This document shows, piece by piece, positions 16,556-24,907 of a stretch of 32,088 nt of DNA; position 1 is the first letter of the stretch; each line of letters opens with the position of its first letter. Origin of the DNA: Nocardiopsis sp. CC223A. Its GTDB lineage: Bacteria; Actinomycetota; Actinomycetes; Streptosporangiales; Streptosporangiaceae. Under the pieces are notes generated by a model that did not search any database, had not been told where the DNA came from, and saw only the letters and a program-made list of their open reading frames with translations. The translations under genes and the position numbers were made by a program. Location: positions 1 through 32,088 of the forward strand of contig NZ_JASFDV010000078.1 in NCBI RefSeq assembly GCF_030766825.1. The letters are read 5' to 3'.

Positions 16556-17830
16556 GTGGCCAAGGACAGCCCCCGGGACCTTGCGGATCTGGTCGCCGGA
16601 CTCGACTCCCGGCTCGCCGGCGCCGACGCCCGCCTGGGCCGGGAGTACCCCGGCGCACGCGGCGACCGGCAGCCGGTGCACAGCGTTTACGTGCCCGCCG
16701 ACCGCGTCGGCCCGGGCCTGGCCGCCGACTGGGGCGCGCAGGCGCTGGCCTCGCTCGACGAGTACGCCCCCGAACCCGCCGACCTGGCCCGGATCACCGG
16801 CCTGGACGAGCGGGCCGTCGCCGACGCCCTGCCCCGCGTGCGCGCCAAGCTCGCCACCGAGCCCGTCGAGGACCTGCGCGCCGACTTCGAGGACGGCTAC
16901 GGCGCCCCGGGCGACGAGGCCGAGGACGCCCACACCCGCGCCGTGGCCGAGGCGTTCGCCGCCGACCTGGCCAAGGGGGCGGCCACCCCCTACTTCGGCA
17001 TCCGGATGAAGGGCATGGAGGCCGCCGGCCGCCACCGCGGCGTGCGCACCCTCGACCTCTTCCTGCGCACCCTCCTGGAGGCGCACGGCTCCCTGCCCGA
17101 GGGCCTGGTCCTCACCCTGCCCAAGATCACCTCCGTCGAGCAGGTGGAGGCGATGGCCTGGCTGGCCGGGCGCCTGGAGCGGCGGTACGGCCTGGACGAG
17201 GGGCGGCTGACCTTCGAGTTGCAGATCGAGACCCCCCAGTCGATCCTGCTCGCCGACGGCACCGTCGCCGTTCCCCGGATGATCGCCGCCGGCGCGGGCC
17301 GCGTCACCGCCCTGCACTACGGCACCTACGACTACAGCGCCGCCTGCGGGATCACCGCCGCCCACCAGAGCCTGGCCCACCCGGTGGCCGACCACGCCAA
17401 GTCCGTCATGCAGGTGGCCGCCGCCGGGACCGGCGTGTGGCTCTCCGACGGCGGCAGCAACATCCTGCCGGTCGGCACCGCCGAGGAGGTGCACGCCGCC
17501 TGGCGGCTGCACGCCGGGCTGATCGGCCGCTCCCTGGAGCGCGGCTTCTACCAGGGCTGGGACCTGCACCCCCGCCAGCTCCCGATCCGCCACCTGGCCG
17601 GGTTCGTGTTCTACCGTGAGGCGTTCGCTCCGGCCGCGGCCCGGCTGCGCGCCTACCTGGGTTCGGTGCAGGGCGGTAACGTCGCCGACGAGCCCGCCAC
17701 CGCCCAGGCGCTGGCCTCGGTACTGGCCCAGGGGCTGCGCTGCGGTGCCCTGGACGGCGGGGAGGTCGCCGACGCGACCGGCACCGACGCCGACACACTT
17801 TTGGCACTGGCCACCCGCCGGGTGGGCTGA
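16556..17830 (+). CDS. HpcH/HpaI aldolase/citrate lyase-like enzyme (DUF6986 type)
   Basis: The 424-residue product looks like a TIM-barrel enzyme of the HpcH/HpaI-CitE-malate synthase superfamily. Candidate metal-binding positions are in 'DFEDGYG' and 'LQIETPQS'; other motifs are 'LPKITSVEQVEAMAW', 'GTYDYSAACG' and 'GWDLHPRQLP'. It is close to the uncharacterised actinobacterial group I recall as DUF6986, found beside allantoinase. It lacks the full length (about 540-720 residues) of classical malate synthases. Given its place in a glyoxylate-producing pathway, it may condense or cleave glyoxylate, ureidoglycolate or a related C2 unit. The substrate is not known. GTG 16556 has GGAGGAGG about 9 nt upstream. 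Confidence 0.85.
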   Translation: MAKDSPRDLADLVAGLDSRLAGADARLGREYPGARGDRQPVHSVYVPADRVGPGLAADWGAQALASLDEYAPEPADLARITGLDERAVADALPRVRAKLATEPVEDLRADFEDGYGAPGDEAEDAHTRAVAEAFAADLAKGAATPYFGIRMKGMEAAGRHRGVRTLDLFLRTLLEAHGSLPEGLVLTLPKITSVEQVEAMAWLAGRLERRYGLDEGRLTFELQIETPQSILLADGTVAVPRMIAAGAGRVTALHYGTYDYSAACGITAAHQSLAHPVADHAKSVMQVAAAGTGVWLSDGGSNILPVGTAEEVHAAWRLHAGLIGRSLERGFYQGWDLHPRQLPIRHLAGFVFYREAFAPAAARLRAYLGSVQGGNVADEPATAQALASVLAQGLRCGALDGGEVADATGTDADTLLALATRRVG

Positions 17831-17831
17831 C

Positions 17832-17870
17832 CGGGTCCGGCGCCCCGGCACGGAACGGGCGCCGGACCCG
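17832..17870 (+). terminator. Terminator-like hairpin between DUF6986 gene and allB
   Basis: Arms 17832-17845 and 17857-17870 form a perfect 14-bp stem with an 11-nt loop, starting 2 nt after the TGA. As allB follows on the same strand, it may be a partial terminator or attenuator. Confidence 0.6.
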
Positions 17871-17892
17871 ACGGCCCCGTGCGGTCGATGTC

Positions 17893-17928
17893 GGGACGCC
17901 CGGGCCCGCGAAGGGGTCCGGGCGTCCC
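17893..17928 (+). promoter_or_regulatory. Second hairpin just upstream of the allB ribosome binding site
   Basis: Arms 17893-17903 and 17918-17928 pair over 11 bp with a 14-nt loop, ending 19 nt before the allB ATG. It directly follows another hairpin (17832-17870). A role in tuning allB expression or mRNA stability is inference. Confidence 0.45.
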
Positions 17929-17947
17929 CGTGAAGGAAAGGTGGGAG

Positions 17948-19297
17948 ATGGACCGTCTCGATCTGGTCGTCCGCGCCGAGCGGGCGCTCACCCCGCAGGG
18001 GGAGCGCCCGGTCACCCTCGGGGTGCGCGACGGAACGGTGGTCGAGCTCCGGGACGGCGCGGACGCGCCGCTGACCGGGGAGCGCGAGCTGCGCACCGCC
18101 GCGGACGAGGTGCTGCTGCCCGGTCTGGTGGACAGCCACGTGCACGTCAACGAACCCGGCCGCACCGAGTGGGAGGGGTTCGCCTCCGCCACCCGGGCCG
18201 CCGCCCTGGGCGGGGTGACCACCCTGGTCGACATGCCCCTCAACAGTGTTCCGCCCACGACCACCGTCGCCGGGCTGGACGCCAAGCGGGCGGCCGCCGA
18301 CGGGGTCCTGGCCGTGGACGTCGGCTTCTGGGGCGGCGCGGTCCCGGAGAACAGCCGTCCCGGCGCGACCGGGGAGCTGTCCGCGCTGTGGGAGCGCGGC
18401 GTGTTCGGGTTCAAGTCGTTCCTGTCGCCCTCGGGGGTCGACGAGTTCGGGCACCTGTCCGCCGCCGAGCTGGCCACCGCCGCCGAGGCGATCGCCGCGT
18501 TCGGCGGACTGCTCATCGTGCACGCCGAGGACCCCGAGGTGCTGGCCGCGGCCCCGGTCGCCGCCGGGCGCGACTACGCCGCGTTCCTGGCCTCGCGGCC
18601 CGACGACGCCGAGACCCGGGCGATCTCCCTGGTGATCGAGACGGCCCGGCGCACCGGCGTGCGGGCGCACATCCTGCACCTGTCCAGCGCCGCGGCGCTG
18701 CCGCTCATCGCGCGGGCCCGGCAGGAGGGCGTCCGCCTGACGGTGGAGACCTGTCCGCACTACCTGACCCTGGCCGCCGAGACCGTCCCGGCCGGCGCCA
18801 CCGGGTACAAGTGCTGCCCGCCGATCCGGGGGGAGGGCAACCGCGACCTGCTGTGGCGGGCGCTGCGCGAGGGCCTGATCGACTGCGTGGTCAGCGACCA
18901 CTCGCCGAGCACCCCCGACCTCAAGGACCTGGACACCGGTGACTTCGGCACCGCCTGGGGCGGGATCTCCGGACTCCAGGTGGGGCTGCCCGCGGTGTGG
19001 ACCGAGGCGCGGCGACGCGGGGTCCCGCTGGCCGAGGTGGTGGGCTGGATGTCGGCCGCCCCCGCCCGGGTGGCCGGGGTGCCCGGCAAGGGCGCGATCG
19101 CCGTCGGCACCGACGCCGACCTGGTGTTCTTCGCCCCCGACGAGGAGGTGCGGGTGGACGCCCGGGAGCTGGCCCACCGCAACCCGGTCAGCGCCTACGA
19201 CGGCGCGGTGCTCACCGGCGGGGTCCGGCGCACCCTGCTGCGCGGGGCCGAGGTCACCGGGGACTCCACGGCGGGGCGGATGATCGAGCGGTCCTGA
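17948..19297 (+). CDS. allB: Allantoinase
   Basis: Allantoinase hydrolyses allantoin to allantoate. The 449-residue product is an amidohydrolase-fold enzyme with 'VDSHVHVNEPG' (His64, His66), the probable carboxylated lysine in 'GVFGFKSFLSPSG' (Lys156), 'LLIVHAED' (His192), 'AHILHLSS' (His244) and 'VVSDHSPS', which together form a binuclear metal site. 'LNSVPPTT' is typical of allantoinases against dihydropyrimidinases. The ATG at 17948 follows a purine-rich stretch. It is downstream of the DUF6986 gene and shares its AllR-type promoter unless the hairpins stop transcription. Confidence 0.95.
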   Translation: MDRLDLVVRAERALTPQGERPVTLGVRDGTVVELRDGADAPLTGERELRTAADEVLLPGLVDSHVHVNEPGRTEWEGFASATRAAALGGVTTLVDMPLNSVPPTTTVAGLDAKRAAADGVLAVDVGFWGGAVPENSRPGATGELSALWERGVFGFKSFLSPSGVDEFGHLSAAELATAAEAIAAFGGLLIVHAEDPEVLAAAPVAAGRDYAAFLASRPDDAETRAISLVIETARRTGVRAHILHLSSAAALPLIARARQEGVRLTVETCPHYLTLAAETVPAGATGYKCCPPIRGEGNRDLLWRALREGLIDCVVSDHSPSTPDLKDLDTGDFGTAWGGISGLQVGLPAVWTEARRRGVPLAEVVGWMSAAPARVAGVPGKGAIAVGTDADLVFFAPDEEVRVDARELAHRNPVSAYDGAVLTGGVRRTLLRGAEVTGDSTAGRMIERS

Positions 19298-19313
19298 GGC
19301 ACCGCCGAGGGGG

Positions 19314-19438
19314 ATGGTGTCCCACGGAGTGGTGTGACCTCGTTCGACTCCGGAGCCCCGGAGGCAACGATGCTCTGGTCGGCGATTCGTTTCTGCTCGA
19401 ACAGCCGTTGTCCTCACACCGCTCCATGGGACATGACC
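19314..19438. repeat. MITE-like 125-bp repeat, copy 2
   Basis: This is the second copy of the 125-bp element at 15335-15459. Its terminal inverted repeats are better kept: TCCCACGGAGTGGTGTGA at the left against the complement of TCACACCGCTCCATGGGA at the right, 16 of 18 matching by eye. It sits between the allB stop and the convergent terminator. No transposase is nearby, so any mobility would be in trans. Confidence 0.75.
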
Positions 19439-19479
19439 CCGAGGGGCGGCGCACCCGCACGGGTGCGCCGCCCCTCGGG
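19438..19479. terminator. Bidirectional terminator between allB and allantoicase
   Basis: A perfect 19-bp stem (19438-19456 with 19461-19479) encloses the tetraloop GCAC. The genes on both sides converge on it. The 140 bp from 19480 to the allantoicase stop are GC-rich and show no further feature. Confidence 0.85.
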
Positions 19480-19619
19480 TGCGGGGGCGCCCTGCCGGCC
19501 GCCCTGAGGAGAGGAGGGGGCGGCGGCCGGGGGCCGTCCGCGGGCGGGAGGCCCGTCGGCCGCGGACCGCCCGTCGTGGGCGGTGGCGGGGGACGTGTCG
19601 GGGCCCCGGTGCCCGCTGG

Positions 19620-20747
19620 TCAGCCGCGGGTCCGTGTCCACCGGCGCTCCAGCTCGGCGGTCCCGGCCGCGGTCAGCGACCCGTACACGTGCAGGCGGGC
19701 GATACCGCCGTCGGGGAAGACGTCGGTGCGCACGTGCGTGGCGGTCACCGGAGCCGGGAGGACGAACCGGTGGATGCCGTCCGGCTCCAGCCGGGTGCGG
19801 CCCACGATCTCGAACCACGCCTCGGGGTCGGCCCCCTGCGCGTCGCGGCCCAGGACCGCCGCCCATCCGGCGGAATTGCCCTTGTAGTAGGAGGTGTCCA
19901 GCTCCAGGGCGCGGATCTCGCCCTGGGCGGCCAGCCGGAAGCGCACCCAGTCGTTGCCGGTGTCGCGGCGGCGCCGGTTCTCCCAGCCGTCGTCCATCTT
20001 GTGCGAGCGGCCCGGCGCGATGATGTTCTCGGGGGAGGAGTAGAACCGGTCCGAGGCGTCCTCCACCGCACCGCCGTTGAGCAGCGCGACCAGGTCGAAG
20101 GAGCCCAGGGCGGCCAGCCAGGCCGGGTCGGCGACCGGCTCGCCGTACACGCGCAGGCGGGCGATGCCGCCGTCGGGGAACTGCCTGACCCGCAGGTGGG
20201 TCCAGCGGCGGCCGTCGGCCACCTCGAACCCGTTGGCGGCGTGCCCGTACACGGGGGTGCGCGCCACCAGCTCGGTCCACTCGGCCTTGAGCAGCTCGTC
20301 GGTGGTGGGGGTGCCCGCCACGTGGGCGGCCTCGACGCTCACCTCGGTGGGGTGGTTGCCGCGGAAGTGCGCGGTGTCCACGACCAGGCCGCGGACCACC
20401 CCGGGCAGGGCCAGGCGGACCAGCGCCCAGTCGTGGTCGTCGGCCGACGGGTGGGGGCTGTCGGCGGCCGGGCCGCGGCGGCGCCGGGTCTCCCAGCCGT
20501 CCATGACCTTGCCCTTGTGCCCGAAGGCGTGCGGGTCGAATTCGGCGGGTTCGGGCCGCAGCAGGTTCTCGCGGTGGGCGAAGAACTCGTCGTTGGCGGC
20601 GACCACGGCGCCCCCGAGCCTGCGGTCCGCGAGGTCCACCAGGCCGCCGAGGTCGAGGTCGGTGGTCCGGTAGTCGGCGTAGGGGTCGCCGCCGGAGTAG
20701 GGACGGGCGTTGTAGGCGCGCGGATCGAAGCCGGGGGTGGTGCTCAT
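19620..20747 (-). CDS. alc: Allantoicase
   Basis: Allantoicase cleaves allantoate to ureidoglycolate and urea. The 375-residue protein shows the known internal duplication. Each half has a 'DGWE(T/N)RRRR' motif, a 'DTAHFRGN'/'DTSYYKGN' motif and a closing 'FPDGGIARL(R/H)VYG'. AGGAGG lies 3 nt before the ATG. It is transcribed toward allB and lies 90 nt downstream of the LysR gene on the same strand, so it may share that promoter. With allB it converts allantoin to ureidoglycolate; the next enzyme is not visible in the window. Confidence 0.95.
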   Translation of the reverse strand: MSTTPGFDPRAYNARPYSGGDPYADYRTTDLDLGGLVDLADRRLGGAVVAANDEFFAHRENLLRPEPAEFDPHAFGHKGKVMDGWETRRRRGPAADSPHPSADDHDWALVRLALPGVVRGLVVDTAHFRGNHPTEVSVEAAHVAGTPTTDELLKAEWTELVARTPVYGHAANGFEVADGRRWTHLRVRQFPDGGIARLRVYGEPVADPAWLAALGSFDLVALLNGGAVEDASDRFYSSPENIIAPGRSHKMDDGWENRRRRDTGNDWVRFRLAAQGEIRALELDTSYYKGNSAGWAAVLGRDAQGADPEAWFEIVGRTRLEPDGIHRFVLPAPVTATHVRTDVFPDGGIARLHVYGSLTAAGTAELERRWTRTRG

Positions 20748-20835
20748 GGTCCTCCTGCCGGATGAGGGGTCGTTCGGACACCTTCAGACTGGCAGGTGAA
20801 ACCGGTCATTTCCAGCGAAACTTTTCGATCATCAT

Positions 20836-20852
20836 GTTCAGTCGAACTGAAC
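20836..20852. promoter_or_regulatory. 17-bp palindrome at the end of the LysR gene, upstream of alc
   Basis: GTTCAGT-CGA-ACTGAAC is a perfect 7-bp inverted repeat containing a T-N11-A arrangement like LysR-type binding sites. It overlaps the LysR stop codon and lies about 90 bp before the allantoicase ATG. A role as the operator of alc for the LysR protein is inference. Confidence 0.45.
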
Positions 20853-21776
20853 GTTCGCGGTGGCGAGGGCGGCCGCCCGGTCCACCAGGGCCCGCAGTGT
20901 CACCGCGATCTGCGGCCGCTCCCTCGATCCGGCGCGCACCGCCCACACCACGTGCCGCCGCGGCCGGTCCTCGTGCAGCACCCGCAGCGCCACCCCGGGG
21001 GCGTCGCCGGTGGCGGCCAGCCGCGGCACCAGCGCCACTCCGAGACCGGCGGCGACCATGTCGAGGATGGCCCGCCAGTCCGAGGCCACGTGCGCCTGCT
21101 CGGGGACGAACCCGGCCTGGGCGCAGGCCGCCACCGTGATGTCCCGCCAGGGGCCGCCGGCGCCGTAGATCCACGGCTCCCCGGCCAGCTCGCGCAGGCG
21201 CAGCGCGGGGGTCCCGGCCAGCCGGTGGCGGGCGGGCAGGGCGGCGTCCATGGGGTCGGTGAGCAGCCCGGCGCGCTCGAAGCGGTCGTCGCGCCCGGTC
21301 GGGGCCTGCGCGGCCAGGGACAGGCCGATGTCGATCTCCCCGGCGGCCAGCAGGTCGTACACCTCCGACGCCTCGGCCTGGTGCACCCGCACCGTCAGCC
21401 CCGGATGGGCGTCGCGCACCGCGCTCAGCGCGGGCACCACCAGCCCGGGCACGGCCGTGGCGAACGCGCCCACCCGCACCGTTCCGGCCCCGCCCCGGGC
21501 GAACCCGTCCAGTTCCGCCTCGGCCCGCTCCAACTGGGCCAGCACGATGTCGGTGTGCCGCAGCAGTACCCGGGCCGCGTCGGTGAGCCGCACCCGGCGC
21601 CCGTGCGGCTCCAGCAGCTCCACCCCCACCTGGCGGGAGAGCGCGGACAACTGCTGGGAGACGGCGGAGGGGGTGGTGCACAGGGCCTCGGCGGTGGCGC
21701 GCACCGTCCCGACCCGGTCGAGGGTGCGCAGCACGCGCAGTTTGCGCAGATCCCAGTCGGTCATGGTCTCAGGCAT
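20838..21776 (-). CDS. LysR-family transcriptional regulator
   Basis: The 312-residue product has an N-terminal winged helix ('LRKLRVLRTLDRVGTVRATAEAL', 'TPSAVSQQLSALSRQVGVELLEPHGRRVRLT') and a LysR substrate-binding domain ('VRVGAFATAVPGLVVPAL', 'GEIDIGLSL', 'AAGLGVALVPRLA'). ATG 21776 has GGAG 9 nt upstream; ATG 21764 is an alternative. It lies between the purine permease and allantoicase genes on the same strand. A role in purine use is suggested by position only; the LysR family gives no ligand hint. Confidence 0.92.
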   Translation of the reverse strand: MPETMTDWDLRKLRVLRTLDRVGTVRATAEALCTTPSAVSQQLSALSRQVGVELLEPHGRRVRLTDAARVLLRHTDIVLAQLERAEAELDGFARGGAGTVRVGAFATAVPGLVVPALSAVRDAHPGLTVRVHQAEASEVYDLLAAGEIDIGLSLAAQAPTGRDDRFERAGLLTDPMDAALPARHRLAGTPALRLRELAGEPWIYGAGGPWRDITVAACAQAGFVPEQAHVASDWRAILDMVAAGLGVALVPRLAATGDAPGVALRVLHEDRPRRHVVWAVRAGSRERPQIAVTLRALVDRAAALATANVQFD

Positions 21777-21810
21777 ACCATTCGTCTCCGGTGAACAGAA
21801 GCGGAAAAGG

Positions 21811-21852
21811 GGCGGGGGCGGGTGCGCCCGATGGCACGCACCCGCCCCCGCC
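21811..21852 (-). terminator. Terminator after the NCS2 permease
   Basis: Arms 21811-21826 and 21837-21852 form a perfect 16-bp stem with a 10-nt loop. On the minus strand it lies 13 nt past the permease stop and is followed by CCTTTT, a short U-tract. Confidence 0.85.
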
Positions 21853-21865
21853 GCGGGGAACCGGA

Positions 21866-23359
21866 TCAGGTCCGGTCGGGGTCCTCCTCGCGGTAGGCGG
21901 CCCCCGCCTGGTCGGTGTACTTGGCCTCGCCCGGGCCGGCCGAGCCGATCTCCCGGGTGTCGATCGCCGCCGGCGCCTTTTGGGCCCCGCCGCCGATCAC
22001 GTTGAAGCAGATGTTCAGCAGGATCGCCGTCACCGCGGCGCCGATGATGCCGGAGTGGGCGATCATCTCCACGGACTCGGGCAGGAACGCGTAGAACGTC
22101 GGGTAGGCCAGCGGGATCACCGCCACTCCGATCGAGGCGGCCACCAGCACCAGGTTGAGGTTGCGGGTGAAGTCCACCTTGGCCAGCGTCTTGACGCCGC
22201 TGGCGGCCACGCTGCCGAACAGCACCAGGCCGGCCCCGCCCAGGACCGGGGCGGGCAGGGCGGCCATCACGCCGCCCAGGATCGGGAACATCCCCAGCAG
22301 GATGAGGATGCCCGCGCCCACCGCCACCACGTAGCGGCTGCGGATGCCGGTCAGCGCCAGCAGCCCGATGTTCTGGGCGAACGAGCTGGTCGGGGTGGAG
22401 TTGAAGATCGGGCCGATGATCGACCCGCTCACGTCGGCGCGCAGGCCCGCCGAGATGCGCTTGGCGTCCACTCTGGTGCCGGTGATCTCACCGACGGCGA
22501 TGATGTGCGAGGCGCCCTCGGTGAGCACCACCAGCATGATCACGCACATCGTGGCGATCGCGGCGGGCTGGAACTGCGGGGCGCCGAAGTAGAACACCGA
22601 GGCCGGGTTGAACACGATGTCGGCCTCGCCCACCCGGCTGAAGTCGGCCATGCCCAGGGGCAGGGCCACCAGGGTGCCCACCACCATGCCGAGCAGGATG
22701 GACAGCCGTCCCCAGATCCCGGGCAGCACCCTGGAGCCCAGGAGGATCACGGCGAGCGTGACCCCGGCCAGGGCCAGGTCGGCCAGGGGCGCGGCCGGGA
22801 CCGACACGCCGTCCGCACCGGTGTGGACGCCGCCGTCCATGATCCACCGGGCGGCCACCGGCATCAGGCTGATCCCGATGACGGTGATGATCGTGCCGGT
22901 GACGATCGGCGGGAAGAAGCGGATGAGCTGCCCGAAGAACGGCGTCAGGCACAGGGCGAAGGCACCGGCGGCCAGCGAGGCGCCGAACGCCACCGGCAGG
23001 TTCTCGCCGTTCTGGCCCGCGGCCAGGGTGGTGACGGCGCTGACGGGGACGAAGGAGGCGGCGACCACGATCGGCATCTGGGCGCCGATCCGGCGGTGTC
23101 CGACGGTCTGGAGGAGGGTGGCGATCCCGGCGACCAGCAGCGCGCCGCTGACGAGTATCCCCATGGCGGCGGGGTCGTTCGCGAGTCCGGCGGCGGCGCC
23201 GATGACCAGGGCCGGCGCGACCGCGCCGGCGTACATGGTGAGGATGTGCTGGATTCCGTAGACGAGCAGCAGCCGGGGTGGCAGCTTCTCGTCCTCGGGG
23301 CGAGGGGGGAGGGTGGCGTTCGTTGTGGCCGAGTCCTTCGCGGACGGACTGTTCGACAT
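21866..23359 (-). CDS. NCS2-family purine (urate/xanthine) permease
   Basis: The 497-residue membrane protein belongs to the nucleobase:cation symporter-2 family. Family motifs are 'YGIQHILTMYAG' (the Gln-His of TM1), 'LTEGASHIIAVGEITG' and 'FNSTPTSSFAQNIGL', with about 12-14 hydrophobic segments. Neighbouring uricase suggests uptake of urate or xanthine; substrate specificity cannot be read reliably. I chose ATG 23359 (MSNSPSAKDS), since upstream in-frame sequence is Arg/Ala-rich and not family-like. It is 208 nt downstream of uricase, with a hairpin between. Confidence 0.92.
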   Translation of the reverse strand: MSNSPSAKDSATTNATLPPRPEDEKLPPRLLLVYGIQHILTMYAGAVAPALVIGAAAGLANDPAAMGILVSGALLVAGIATLLQTVGHRRIGAQMPIVVAASFVPVSAVTTLAAGQNGENLPVAFGASLAAGAFALCLTPFFGQLIRFFPPIVTGTIITVIGISLMPVAARWIMDGGVHTGADGVSVPAAPLADLALAGVTLAVILLGSRVLPGIWGRLSILLGMVVGTLVALPLGMADFSRVGEADIVFNPASVFYFGAPQFQPAAIATMCVIMLVVLTEGASHIIAVGEITGTRVDAKRISAGLRADVSGSIIGPIFNSTPTSSFAQNIGLLALTGIRSRYVVAVGAGILILLGMFPILGGVMAALPAPVLGGAGLVLFGSVAASGVKTLAKVDFTRNLNLVLVAASIGVAVIPLAYPTFYAFLPESVEMIAHSGIIGAAVTAILLNICFNVIGGGAQKAPAAIDTREIGSAGPGEAKYTDQAGAAYREEDPDRT

Positions 23360-23523
23360 GGCCAGTTTCCAGCCTTTGTTCAGGTGACCACGGGGGGTGG
23401 TCGGTCTCCCGGGCGCGTGCGCCCGACGAATCGCACCGCCTGCGGCCCGTGGCAGGGCACGGCGAAGGCGGGCAGCCCGCTGCACGGCGGGCAGGCGAGG
23501 GGTCACCTCGGACCAGGGGATGA

Positions 23524-23552
23524 CCGGGGCCCGGCCGCACGTCGGGCCCCGG
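23524..23552 (-). terminator. Hairpin terminator after uricase
   Basis: Arms 23524-23533 and 23543-23552 pair over 10 bp with a 9-nt loop, 15 nt beyond the uricase stop on the minus strand. There is no U-tract. The remaining gap to the permease (23360-23523) shows no clear promoter. Confidence 0.6.
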
Positions 23553-23567
23553 GGATCGGGCGAGGGG

Positions 23568-24464
23568 TCAGACGAAGCCCGGGACGGTCTTCCAGGCGTC
23601 GCCCGGTTCGGGGGCGTCGTCGCGCTCGACGACGGCCTCGATCTTGCCGTAGGGGCGGTCGGCGGCGAAGAACACCTCGTTGGGGTTGTCCAGGCCGAAC
23701 GGCGACAGGTCCACCAGGAAGTGGTGGTTGTTGGGCATCGAGAAGCGGATCTCGGCGACCTCGGGGTGCGCCTCCAGGACGGCGGAGCCCATCTGGAAGA
23801 GGGTCTGCTGGAGGGCGAGGCTGTGCGTGTTCGCGAAGGCCTCCAGGCACAGCGCGCGGATGGACGCGTAGGCCTTGTCGAAGTCGTGGTCGGTGCCGAC
23901 GTAGCGCCAGCGGGCGGTGACGTCGGTGGCCAGGATGCGGTCCGTGGTCTCCTGGAGCGTGGTGTAACGGGTCTTGGGGTACCCGTGGAACTCCGAGCCG
24001 GTGGACTTCAGGACGGTCAGGCCGGTGAAGCCGGAGACGACCCACTCGCGGTTGCCGTCCTTGGTGACGACGGTGGTGCGGGTCTCGGCGCCGTTGCGCA
24101 CGAAGGAATGGTCGTGGGGGCCGTCGGAGGTGACGATGCGCTCCCAGGAGTACTCCTCGATCTCCTGCCGGGCGCCGTGCACGTAGTCGTGCTCGTCCAC
24201 GAAGTGGCGGGCCAGGCGCAGCGCGAAGTCCTCGATGGCGCCGACGCCGCCCCACTCGCGGGCCTTGGCGTAGACCGTGTTCTTCTGGGTGTCGGTCGGC
24301 AGGCACTTGGCGTTGTCGCCGGCGGTGTGGACCTCCTCCAGGTCACCGCGCAGCTGGGAGGTGACGTTGACGTCCTTGATCCGGTGGACGTCGGTCTGGC
24401 GGTCGACGTGGACGAGGCGTACCTCGGCCTTGCCGTACTGGTTGTCTCCGAGTCTGATGCCCAT
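23568..24464 (-). CDS. pucL: Urate oxidase (uricase, factor-independent urate hydroxylase)
   Basis: Uricase oxidises urate to 5-hydroxyisourate with O2 and without a cofactor. The 298-residue product is of usual length for the family. Motifs are 'LGDNQYGKAEVRLV' (catalytic-type Lys), 'TDTQKNTVYAKAREWG' (Thr of the oxyanion relay), 'ALCLEAFANTHSLALQQTLFQMG' and 'FSMPNNHHFLVDLSP' (His relay). I chose ATG 24464, with GGAG 9 nt upstream; the in-frame extension to 24566 is not family-like. Its product is handled by uraH and uraD, 443 nt upstream on the same strand. Confidence 0.95.
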   Translation of the reverse strand: MGIRLGDNQYGKAEVRLVHVDRQTDVHRIKDVNVTSQLRGDLEEVHTAGDNAKCLPTDTQKNTVYAKAREWGGVGAIEDFALRLARHFVDEHDYVHGARQEIEEYSWERIVTSDGPHDHSFVRNGAETRTTVVTKDGNREWVVSGFTGLTVLKSTGSEFHGYPKTRYTTLQETTDRILATDVTARWRYVGTDHDFDKAYASIRALCLEAFANTHSLALQQTLFQMGSAVLEAHPEVAEIRFSMPNNHHFLVDLSPFGLDNPNEVFFAADRPYGKIEAVVERDDAPEPGDAWKTVPGFV

Positions 24465-24708
24465 CAGGGTGAACTCCATCCGTGTGGATAAGTCTTCGTC
24501 GTTCGCGTGTGAACGCTGTGCGTACGAGGGAGGACCGCTGTTCATGCGGAAGGACCTATCACGCACCCTGAGTCTGTGATCCTGCGTGTCGCCGTGTCCT
24601 GAGGCGTGTCCCTTCGGTTTCGTTCCGGTGTCCGCCGGGCCCGTGAGCCGCGGGTCCGGAGGTTGTCGTGCCGGGCGCCGGTGCCTGCTTCGGGCCGCCG
24701 CTCCTCCC

Positions 24709-24835
24709 GCCCGTCGCCCGCCATCCTCAACGGACGGCCCGACGGCCGCAGTCCGCTTCGGCGCCCCCTCGGCGGGAGCCTTCGGCCGCTCTGTCGACGT
24801 CCTCGCCCGTCGCCCGCCATCCTCAACGGACGGCC
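24709..24835. repeat. Direct 31-bp repeats in the uraH-uricase gap
   Basis: Positions 24709-24739 and 24805-24835 are identical over 31 bp (GCCCGTCGCCCGCCATCCTC plus 11 more), 96 bp apart. A diverged third copy lies inverted at 15470-15503. The whole 443-bp gap (24465-24907) holds these repeats and GC-rich hairpin-prone sequence; I see no gene in it. It may belong to a dispersed repeat family. Confidence 0.7.
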
Positions 24836-24907
24836 TTCGGCCACAGGTCCTTTCTCGAAGACATCTCCTCCGCGCGGCCTCCGGAACCCCGCCGGGCGTC
24901 TCGGCGG

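Noticed and set aside
24542..24844. Minus-strand open frame in the uraH-uricase gap.
   Set aside because: It is Arg/Gly-rich, contains the 31-bp repeat twice and has no recognisable domain; it is a by-product of the repeats and GC content.
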